A DNA stretch of 5,127 nucleotides, from assembly GCA_023411775.1 (NCBI GenBank), contig JAEYOL010000125.1:1-5127 (forward strand), written 5' to 3'. Below are positions 1 to 5,127 of this stretch, piece after piece. A program made the position numbers and the translations under genes. Source of the DNA: Bacteroidota bacterium (GTDB lineage Bacteria; Bacteroidota; Bacteroidia; Chitinophagales; Chitinophagaceae). The notes beneath the pieces are model-generated. The model did not search any database. It had not been told where the DNA came from and saw only the letters and a program-made list of their open reading frames with translations. Within the stretch, counting starts at the first letter, position 1, and the number at the start of each line of letters is the position of its first letter.

Positions 1-965
1 GTATTGAGGCATGGGATCATACGATAAGATTCGCCGCCAGCTTCAAGAAAGGTTTTCTTACCTTCTTCAGCAATTTCCTCGAGTGTTTCAAGACAGTCAC
101 TAATAAAAGCAGGACAAAGTATCAGCAGGTTTTTGATACCCTCTCCCGGCATTAGCTGCAACCGGCGATCGGTAAAAGGCTCCAGCCACCCCCTTCCAAG
201 GCGGGACTGGAAAGATATACTGTATTTGTTTTCAGGAATACCCAGTTGTTCCATCACCAGTCGGGTAGTCTCAAACGTATGTCGCTTGTAACAATTGGTA
301 AAACCGGGAGAACCCGGCGCGCAATTGCCAGGTGATGCCAGGCATTTTTGCAGCCCGGCAGGATCATTCCGATGGAGATGCCTTGCAGGAATACCATGGT
401 AGCTGAATAAAATATGATCGTAGTCGTCGGTAAGATAAGGCCTGATACTTTCCGCCAGCGCGTTGATGTATACCGGTTCATTGTAAAACGGCTTGACGAG
501 CTTCAGTGCGAACGGATACTTTTTATTTCGATGTATTTGTATGACCTGTTCGGCAGCTGTTTCATAGGACGACATGGCATAGTGCGGATAAAGGGGAACG
601 GCGATCACTTCTTCCAGGGATGGGTTCCTTTTATATAAAGCATCGAACGCTTTTTCCGGCGTGAGACTTCCATACCGCATCGCGATCTCGACAGGCTCGG
701 AGACCAGCTTCTGCAACGACTCCTGCAATTGCCTCGAAATTACGATGAGCGGTGAACCATCTTTTGTCCACACCGATTTATACGCCTTGGCCGATTTAGC
801 AGCGCGAAATGGTGTTATGATCCCTTTCACTAATAACAAACGAAAAAGCCAGGGTTTGTCAATAACCCTTTCATCCATCAGGAATTCATCGAGATAACGT
901 TTTACATCCCTGACCTCTGTCGAATCAGGGGAGCCAAGGTTCATCAGCAAAATACCTCTGTTCAT
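1..965 (-). CDS. hemH: Ferrochelatase, 3' end cut off by the window edge
   Basis: Ferrochelatase inserts Fe(II) into protoporphyrin IX (or into coproporphyrin III in the coproporphyrin-dependent branch) and ends the haem pathway, in the cytosol or at the inner membrane face. Reading the minus strand from ATG at 965-963 gives 321 codons without a stop. The N-terminus GILLMNLGSPDS is the family's first strand, which supports this ATG over the Met at codon 8. The catalytic motif FSYHGIP carries His190; ISFQSRLGRGWLEP lies at about 250-262; SDCLETLEEI carries the conserved Glu293. Residues 318-321 (PCLN) match the family's ending region, so about 20 residues are probably missing off the left edge. 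A short insert at about 205-228 holds Cys208, Cys215 and Cys225, recalling ferrochelatases with an internal [2Fe-2S] cluster, but the usual extra cysteines appear to be missing. The gene diverges from hemA across a 203-bp gap. The family is certain; whether a cluster is present is inference. Confidence 0.97.
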   Translation of the reverse strand, partial: MNRGILLMNLGSPDSTEVRDVKRYLDEFLMDERVIDKPWLFRLLLVKGIITPFRAAKSAKAYKSVWTKDGSPLIVISRQLQESLQKLVSEPVEIAMRYGSLTPEKAFDALYKRNPSLEEVIAVPLYPHYAMSSYETAAEQVIQIHRNKKYPFALKLVKPFYNEPVYINALAESIRPYLTDDYDHILFSYHGIPARHLHRNDPAGLQKCLASPGNCAPGSPGFTNCYKRHTFETTRLVMEQLGIPENKYSISFQSRLGRGWLEPFTDRRLQLMPGEGIKNLLILCPAFISDCLETLEEIAEEGKKTFLEAGGESYRMIPCLN

Positions 966-987
966 TTATAATTTTCTTGTGAGCTGG

Positions 988-1020
988 CAAAGGTAATCAC
1001 ACGAACAAATAAATTTCAAA
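988..1020 (-). promoter_or_regulatory. Probable hemH promoter, Bacteroidota type
   Basis: On the minus strand the -7 element is TACCTTTG (plus-strand 988-995), a perfect match to the Bacteroidota consensus TAnnTTTG. A perfect -33 element TTTG (plus-strand 1017-1020) lies 21 bp upstream. The expected transcription start is near 982, giving a leader of roughly 18 nt before the hemH ATG at 965. The sequence match is direct; that it is active is inference from position and the phylum's known promoter pattern. Confidence 0.7.
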
Positions 1021-1022
1021 TC

Positions 1023-1073
1023 GATTTCTGCTCCGGCTCATGCGATTTTGCGCATGCTTCATCATGATTTTTG
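1023..1073. repeat. Three near-copies of GATTTnTG at 21-22 bp spacing
   Basis: GATTTCTG (1023-1030), GATTTTG (1044-1050) and GATTTTTG (1066-1073) begin 21 and 22 bp apart, about two helical turns. They lie between the two divergent promoters, so they would face the same side of the DNA. They could be binding sites for a shared regulator, but the units are short and T-rich and could be chance. Confidence 0.3.
1039..1056. promoter_or_regulatory. Perfect 6-bp inverted repeat, candidate operator
   Basis: CATGCG (1039-1044) and CGCATG (1051-1056) are exact reverse complements separated by 6 bp (ATTTTG). The palindrome sits between the hemH and hemA -33 elements, a position suited to a dimeric regulator acting on both. 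The stem is too short and lacks a following T-tract on either strand, so it is not a convincing terminator. No known regulator is recognised. Confidence 0.3.
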
Positions 1074-1111
1074 TCAGTTCATGACTAAAATGACATACGA
1101 GTGACAGAAAA

Positions 1112-1144
1112 TTTACCAATTTGGAAGTTGTAACGGTATTTTTG
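1112..1144 (+). promoter_or_regulatory. Probable promoter of the hemACDE operon, Bacteroidota type
   Basis: TATTTTTG at 1137-1144 matches the -7 consensus TAnnTTTG perfectly. The -33 position carries TTTA (1112-1115), three of four bases of TTTG, with a 21-bp spacer, the same spacing as the hemH promoter. Transcription would start near 1150, leaving about 19 nt before the ATG at 1169. An exact TTTG at 1120-1123 is only 13 bp away and so is a poorer -33 candidate. This placement argues against translation from the TTG at 1121, which would lie upstream of the transcript. Confidence 0.6.
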
Positions 1145-1168
1145 CGAAACCTTTTAAGAACAGGAAAG

Positions 1169-2407
1169 ATGACTGAAAACAGCGCTACTGACCTATCACA
1201 ATTTCACGCTATCGGCATCAATTATCGGAAAACCAACGCCGGCATCCGTGGTTCCTATGCTATCTCCAACGATCAGTATGCGAAAATTCTGGAATTGGCT
1301 CCAACCTACGGCATTAGTGAGTGCTTTATTCTTTCCACCTGCAATCGTACCGAGATCTACGGATTTGCTGAAACACCAGGTCAGCTCGTAAGCTTGCTTT
1401 GCTCGCAAACTAAAGGCACCATCGAAGCATTTAAGAAAATGGCATACTTCAAACATGGGAAGCGTGCTGTTCATCACCTGTTTGAAGTAGGCGCCGGGTT
1501 GGATTCGCAAATCCTGGGCGACTACGAAATTGTTGGCCAGATAAAATCCGCTGTACGTTTTGCCAAGGATCGCGGCTATGCGGGCACATTTCTCGAGCGG
1601 GTTGTTAACGGTGTATTACAATCGTCCAAAGCCATCAAAAACGAAACTGCTCTCAGTGGCGGCACGATCTCTGTCTCTTTCGCCGCAGTACAATACATTC
1701 TCAAAAAAATTAAAGAACCCGCAGATAAAAAGATATTATTGGTTGGTACCGGGAAGATTGGCCGTAATACGAGTAAGAATCTTGTAGACTATCTTGGTGC
1801 CAAAAATATCACGCTGATCAATCGTACCGAAGGAAAGGCTGAGTCGCTTGCAGGCGAACTGGATCTCAGTTTTGGGACAATCGCGGATCTTCCCACCCAC
1901 GTCGCAGCATCCCATATCATTTTGGTGGCTACTAATGCTCCAAAGCCGACCATCCTTCGCAGGCACCTGGAAAACGCAGGTCAAAAACTGATAATTGATC
2001 TTTCCGTCCCCAGTAATGTGGAGGAATCTGTATCCGGTTTGAAGAATATTGAGTTGGTAAATGTCGATGAACTATCAAAGATCAACGATGAAACGCTTGC
2101 CAATCGCCAGGCTGAGATACCAAAAGCTAATACTATCATCACGCGGCATATGGATGAGTTTTTCGAGTGGCTGGCGATGAGGCGTCATGCGCCAATGCTG
2201 AAGGCCATCAAAACCAAGCTAAAAGAAATCCATACTTCTCCTCTTTTTTCAGACTATACATCGACCATTCGAATAATCAGTTCCAACCCTGATGAAAGGA
2301 TTCAGCGGGTAGTCAATGGAACTGCCTGTAAGATCCGCAATCATAACCAGGGAGGATGTTACTACATAGAAGCGATCAACGAATTTATGGCCATCAGCGC
2401 AGGTTAA
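1169..2407 (+). CDS. hemA: Glutamyl-tRNA reductase
   Basis: This NADPH-dependent enzyme reduces glutamate on tRNA-Glu to glutamate-1-semialdehyde, the first committed step of C5-pathway haem synthesis. The protein has 412 residues, usual for the family. The catalytic domain (about 1-165) has LSTCNRTEIY with nucleophile Cys58, and His103 ahead of GAGLDSQILGDYEIVGQIK, the Bacteroidota-like form of the more usual GLDSMVLGEPQILGQVK. The Rossmann domain has VGTGKIG (192-198), INRTEGKA (217-224) and IIDLSVPSNV (275-284). NVDEL (298-302) and the helical segment from about 315 form the linker and dimerisation domain. I chose ATG 1169 over the in-frame TTG at 1121 because the likely promoter covers 1112-1144 and the extra 16 residues look unlike any family N-terminus. 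AGGAAAG lies directly before the ATG, rather close for a ribosome binding site. It leads a four-gene operon, 4 bp before hemC. Confidence 0.97.
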   Translation: MTENSATDLSQFHAIGINYRKTNAGIRGSYAISNDQYAKILELAPTYGISECFILSTCNRTEIYGFAETPGQLVSLLCSQTKGTIEAFKKMAYFKHGKRAVHHLFEVGAGLDSQILGDYEIVGQIKSAVRFAKDRGYAGTFLERVVNGVLQSSKAIKNETALSGGTISVSFAAVQYILKKIKEPADKKILLVGTGKIGRNTSKNLVDYLGAKNITLINRTEGKAESLAGELDLSFGTIADLPTHVAASHIILVATNAPKPTILRRHLENAGQKLIIDLSVPSNVEESVSGLKNIELVNVDELSKINDETLANRQAEIPKANTIITRHMDEFFEWLAMRRHAPMLKAIKTKLKEIHTSPLFSDYTSTIRIISSNPDERIQRVVNGTACKIRNHNQGGCYYIEAINEFMAISAG

Positions 2408-2411
2408 TTCA

Positions 2412-3338
2412 ATGAAAAAGATCATCCGTATTGGTACAAGGGAAAGCCAACTGGCGGTATGGCAGGCCAGCCAGGTGAAAGAGCTGTTGTCGCGAAATGG
2501 CTATACAGCCGAACTGGTCGAGATAAAAAGCGAGGGTGATATCGATCTAAACACACCTCTTTATGAAATGGGTGTGCAGGGAATATTTACAAGAAGTCTT
2601 GATGCTGCCCTAATAAATAAAAAAATTGATGTCGCGGTGCATTCGATGAAGGATGTGCCAACCCAGTTACCTGCTGGTATCAGCCAGGCTGCGGTATTGA
2701 AACGAGGCCCGGTGCACGATCTGTTGGTATTTAAAGATTCAACTGACTTCCTGGACGACAAAGATTATATCGCCAATATTGCAACCAGCAGCCTTAGAAG
2801 AAAAGCCCAGTGGTTGAACAAATACCCCCGGCACCGGATCCATAATCTTCGGGGCAATGTCAACACGCGATTAAAAAAACTAAATGACGAAAACTGGGAT
2901 GCTGCCATCTTTGCACAGGCGGGACTGGAAAGGATTGACCTGCGACCTGAAAACAGTCGTATAATCGATTGGATGATCCCTGCACCCGCACAAGGCGCCA
3001 TTGTCGTAGTTTGCAGAAGCGGTGATGAGTTTATTAGCGAAGCCTGCCAGTCTTTTAACGATGCCGGTACAGCTTTGTGCACAAGGATAGAAAGAGATTT
3101 TCTCAGGGAATTGCTGGGAGGCTGTTCAACACCGATCAGTGCACTGGCGACGATCACCAATAACCTGCTACATTTTCGGGGTAGTATCCTTTCGCTCGAC
3201 GGAAGCCGGAAACTGGAAATAGAGAAAAATAATATACCGCTTCAGATGGCAAAGGATTTTGGTAAAATGGCTGCCCGGGAACTACTGTCGACAGGTGGCC
3301 GTGAAATCATGGAGGAAATTCGTCATGCAACTCGTTAA
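2412..3338 (+). CDS. hemC: Hydroxymethylbilane synthase (porphobilinogen deaminase)
   Basis: This enzyme condenses four porphobilinogens into the linear tetrapyrrole hydroxymethylbilane, building on a covalently bound dipyrromethane cofactor. The 308-residue protein has the usual length and motif order: RIGTRESQLAVWQA (6-19), VHSMKDVP with catalytic Asp81, TSSLRRKAQW with substrate-binding Arg129 and Arg130, NLRGNVNTRL with Arg147 and Arg153, PAPAQGA (190-196), and LGGCSTPI with the cofactor-anchoring Cys238. The stretch after PAPAQGA reads IVVVCR where many bacterial homologues have a Glu before CR; this looks like clade variation and spares the known catalytic residues. It starts 4 bp after hemA and its end overlaps hemD by 14 bp. 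Only a weak AGG (2401-2403) precedes the ATG, so coupling to hemA translation is likely. Confidence 0.97.
   Translation: MKKIIRIGTRESQLAVWQASQVKELLSRNGYTAELVEIKSEGDIDLNTPLYEMGVQGIFTRSLDAALINKKIDVAVHSMKDVPTQLPAGISQAAVLKRGPVHDLLVFKDSTDFLDDKDYIANIATSSLRRKAQWLNKYPRHRIHNLRGNVNTRLKKLNDENWDAAIFAQAGLERIDLRPENSRIIDWMIPAPAQGAIVVVCRSGDEFISEACQSFNDAGTALCTRIERDFLRELLGGCSTPISALATITNNLLHFRGSILSLDGSRKLEIEKNNIPLQMAKDFGKMAARELLSTGGREIMEEIRHATR
3311..3315 (+). promoter_or_regulatory. Shine-Dalgarno GGAGG that sets the hemD start
   Basis: GGAGG ends 9 nt before the ATG at 3325, inside the last codons of hemC. It is the only strong, well-spaced ribosome binding site among the five genes and supports ATG 3325 over the in-frame ATG at 3259. 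Because these bases also encode the Met-Glu-Glu of hemC, the match could partly be coincidence. Confidence 0.6.
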
Positions 3339-4038
3339 GCCTTCCATACTTTGTACCGGCCCGGTTGATCTCACAATGATGCATCAAAGCCTGCGGGATA
3401 GTGTGGATATCGATATCATTCCCTTTACCGAGATTTCATCTTCTCTAACAGACGAAACAACTGAAGAAATTAAAAACATCATCAAAAAAAAAGCGGTGGT
3501 TGTATTTACAAGTGGGAACGCATTGCGATCGGTCGCCACGCTACTTGATTCTCAAAAGCCTGAGTGGTCAGTTTATTGTATGGGTAATACTACTTATGAA
3601 CTGGCGAAGTCAATATTTGGCGATCAACAGATCCGGCAAACCGCCAACGACGCTGCATCGCTGGCAAAAATGATCATCGCTGAAAAGGAAGCCGGCGATG
3701 TCATATTCTTTTGCGGCAACCTGCGAAGAAAAGACCTCCCGGAACTTTTGCAGAAAAACAATATAGGGGTGAAGGAGATCATCACGTATCACACCACACC
3801 AATTCAACCAGAAATAAAACGGGAATACGATGCTGTTTTATTTTTCAGCCCGAGCGCCGCAGATAGTTTTTTCAGCCATCATTCGCTGCCTGAAAGGACA
3901 CGCGTCTTTGTCATTGGTGCGACTACAGCAGAAAAAGTAAAATCATCGACAAGAAATACTGTGTTTGTGTCGGACAAACCAGATAAGCTTCACCTGGTCG
4001 GGATGGCCATCAATAGCCTTGTGTCGCCATTGGCATAA
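3325..4038 (+). CDS. hemD: Uroporphyrinogen-III synthase
   Basis: HemD cyclises hydroxymethylbilane to uroporphyrinogen III while inverting ring D. The family is poorly conserved in sequence, so the call rests on scattered motifs and on position between hemC and hemE. The 237 residues include VVVFTSGNALRSV (58-70), YCMGNTT (84-90), NDAASLAKMI (108-117, like the family's N-x-ASLA segment), FFCGNLRRKDLPELL (128-142), ITYHTTP with Tyr155 at the position of the family's conserved active-site tyrosine, FFSPSAADSFF (173-183, like SPSGVRSFF), VIGATTAEK (196-204) and a closing DKPDKLHLV segment. The two-lobed pattern is as expected for a soluble enzyme. The start at 3325 is chosen by GGAGG 9 nt upstream; starting at 3259 would add 22 residues read out of frame through hemC. 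The 14-bp overlap with hemC implies translational coupling. A run of nine A bases lies at 3484-3492 within the frame. Confidence 0.92.
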   Translation: MQLVKPSILCTGPVDLTMMHQSLRDSVDIDIIPFTEISSSLTDETTEEIKNIIKKKAVVVFTSGNALRSVATLLDSQKPEWSVYCMGNTTYELAKSIFGDQQIRQTANDAASLAKMIIAEKEAGDVIFFCGNLRRKDLPELLQKNNIGVKEIITYHTTPIQPEIKREYDAVLFFSPSAADSFFSHHSLPERTRVFVIGATTAEKVKSSTRNTVFVSDKPDKLHLVGMAINSLVSPLA

Positions 4039-4049
4039 AAAATTAAATT

Positions 4050-5102
4050 ATGGGTACACTCAAAAATGATCTTTTAATAAGGACACTGCAGGGACAGCAG
4101 GTTGAGCGGCCACCGGTGTGGATGATGCGACAGGCAGGCCGGTACCTGCCTGAGTACAGGGCTATCAGGGAGAAATATGGCTTTTTCGAAAGATGCCAGA
4201 CGCCTGAACTCGCCTGTGAGATCACCATCCAACCAGTTGATATCATCGGTGTGGATGCAGCCATCCTGTTTTCTGATATCCTGGTAGTGCCACAGGCCAT
4301 GGGCCTTGAAGTACAATTGATCGAAAGCCAGGGTCCTTTCCTGCCCCAACCTATTAAAAGCGCCAAAGATCTCAACCGCGTGCATATGCCGGATGTTGAT
4401 GAAAGCCTGCATTATGTGTTCGACGCCATCAAGCTAATTAAGCAAGAATTGAATGGACGTGTACCCCTGATCGGATTTGCCGGTGCTCCATGGACACTAC
4501 TTTGTTATATGGTCCAGGGAAGAGGCTCCAAAACTTTTGACGAGGCCAGGTCCTTTTGTTATACCCAGCCTGAATCAGCGCACATGCTGCTACAGATGAT
4601 CACTGATACCACGATCGCATATCTGAAAAAACAAATCGAAGCTGGCGCCGACCTGGTGCAGGTATTCGACTCCTGGGCAGGACTTTTATCTCCCCGCGAT
4701 TTCGAAACCTATTCATTAAAATATATACGGCAAATCGTGAACGCCGTAAAGGATATGGCCCCGGTCATCGTATTTGCCAAAGGTGCCTGGCATAGTCTTT
4801 CTCAATTATCGGAAACAGGTGCGGCGGCGCTTGGTATTGACTGGTGCATATCACCCGGGATAGCAAGAAAATTTGCCGGTTCCGATATGGTGCTACAGGG
4901 AAATTTTGATCCTGCCCGTTTGCTTTCTCCTATTCCATCCATTCAGAAAGAGGTCAAAGAAATGCTGCTGGCATTTGGTGAACAAAAACATATTGCCAAC
5001 CTGGGTCATGGCATTTTACCCAATATACCAGTTGATCATGCAAGGGCATTTGTAGACACAGTAAAAGAATTTGAGTACAGTAAAACCGCCGTGAATATTT
5101 AA
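4050..5102 (+). CDS. hemE: Uroporphyrinogen decarboxylase
   Basis: HemE removes the four acetate carboxyl groups of uroporphyrinogen III to give coproporphyrinogen III, without a cofactor, as a soluble TIM-barrel dimer. The 350-residue protein is full length. It opens with RPPVWMMRQAGRYLPEYR (20-37), which carries substrate-binding Arg27 and Arg31. AAILFSDILVVPQAMG (70-85) holds the catalytic Asp76, GFAGAPWTLLCYMVQG (142-157) the conserved Tyr153, LVQVFDSWAG (202-211) the next family signature, and NLGHGILPNIPVDH (317-330) the conserved His320. It begins 11 bp after hemD with no clear ribosome binding site, which is ordinary for AT-rich Bacteroidota leaders. It is the last gene seen here, but only 25 bases follow its stop. 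Confidence 0.98.
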   Translation: MGTLKNDLLIRTLQGQQVERPPVWMMRQAGRYLPEYRAIREKYGFFERCQTPELACEITIQPVDIIGVDAAILFSDILVVPQAMGLEVQLIESQGPFLPQPIKSAKDLNRVHMPDVDESLHYVFDAIKLIKQELNGRVPLIGFAGAPWTLLCYMVQGRGSKTFDEARSFCYTQPESAHMLLQMITDTTIAYLKKQIEAGADLVQVFDSWAGLLSPRDFETYSLKYIRQIVNAVKDMAPVIVFAKGAWHSLSQLSETGAAALGIDWCISPGIARKFAGSDMVLQGNFDPARLLSPIPSIQKEVKEMLLAFGEQKHIANLGHGILPNIPVDHARAFVDTVKEFEYSKTAVNI

Positions 5103-5127
5103 AGTATAAAAGCTGGTGATAACCAAA

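Noticed and set aside
254..481. Minus-strand open frame of 75 residues inside hemH
   Set aside because: It lies on the same strand in another frame of ferrochelatase, whose own frame is continuous from 965 to the window edge with all motifs; it resembles no family.
414..897. Two plus-strand open frames (414-638 and 661-897) antisense to hemH
   Set aside because: No recognisable protein features, no promoter or leader, and fully covered by a strongly conserved gene on the other strand.
1039..1056. The CATGCG palindrome as a transcription terminator
   Set aside because: The stem is only 6 bp with no T-tract after it on either strand, and it lies upstream of both genes rather than after one.
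1110..1125. GLDSQILGDYE in HemA as an unusual active-site change from the common GLDSMVLGEPQ
   Set aside because: The motif is at residues 110-120 of HemA (about 1496-1528); as far as I recall this form is normal for Bacteroidota HemA, so it is not a special feature of this gene.
3009..3014. Val200 of HemC in place of the common Glu before CR
   Set aside because: Catalytic Asp81, the substrate-binding arginines and Cys238 are intact and the change looks like clade variation, so loss of activity is not supported.
2765..3160. 131-residue minus-strand frame antisense to hemC
   Set aside because: A shadow of the conserved hemC codons; no family resemblance and no start signals.
4043..4412. Two overlapping minus-strand frames of about 110 residues antisense to hemE
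   Set aside because: Both mirror the conserved first third of HemE; neither has a plausible product.
5116..5127. GTG at 5116 as the start of a further gene
   Set aside because: Only four codons are visible before the edge and there is no ribosome binding site or homology to judge by.

Overview
This window is a haem (tetrapyrrole) biosynthesis locus from a member of the Bacteroidota. Chitinophagaceae or a close relative is the best guess, from the style of the protein sequences. The inference rests on three things seen here: promoter-like sites of the TTTG / TAnnTTTG type used by Bacteroidota, mostly AT-rich leaders with little Shine-Dalgarno sequence, and HemA and HemH variants that resemble that phylum. 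No 16S or other marker gene is present, so the placement is inferred.

Layout. Positions 1-965 (minus strand) hold hemH (ferrochelatase), complete at its start and cut by the left edge of the window about 20 residues before its expected end. Positions 966-1168 are a 203-bp divergent control region with one good promoter candidate for each direction and short repeated and palindromic sequence between them. Positions 1169-5102 (plus strand) hold four genes in pathway order with almost no spacing: hemA (glutamyl-tRNA reductase), hemC (hydroxymethylbilane synthase), hemD (uroporphyrinogen-III synthase) and hemE (uroporphyrinogen decarboxylase). The gaps are 4 bp, a 14-bp overlap and 11 bp, so this is almost certainly one transcription unit. 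No terminator is visible in the last 25 bases, so the operon may continue past the window.

How the genes work together. HemA reduces glutamyl-tRNA to glutamate-1-semialdehyde, the first committed step of the C5 route. HemL and HemB, not in this window, convert this to porphobilinogen. HemC joins four porphobilinogens into hydroxymethylbilane, HemD cyclises this with inversion of ring D to uroporphyrinogen III, and HemE removes four carboxyl groups to give coproporphyrinogen III. HemH, transcribed away from the others, inserts iron at the end. The shared control region therefore sits between the first and the last enzyme of the pathway.

I found no undescribed system, mobile element, RNA gene or CRISPR array. 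All five proteins keep their key catalytic residues and read without frameshift. The points worth a second look are in the control region, the start codon of hemA, the cysteine set of HemH, and the hemC/hemD junction.
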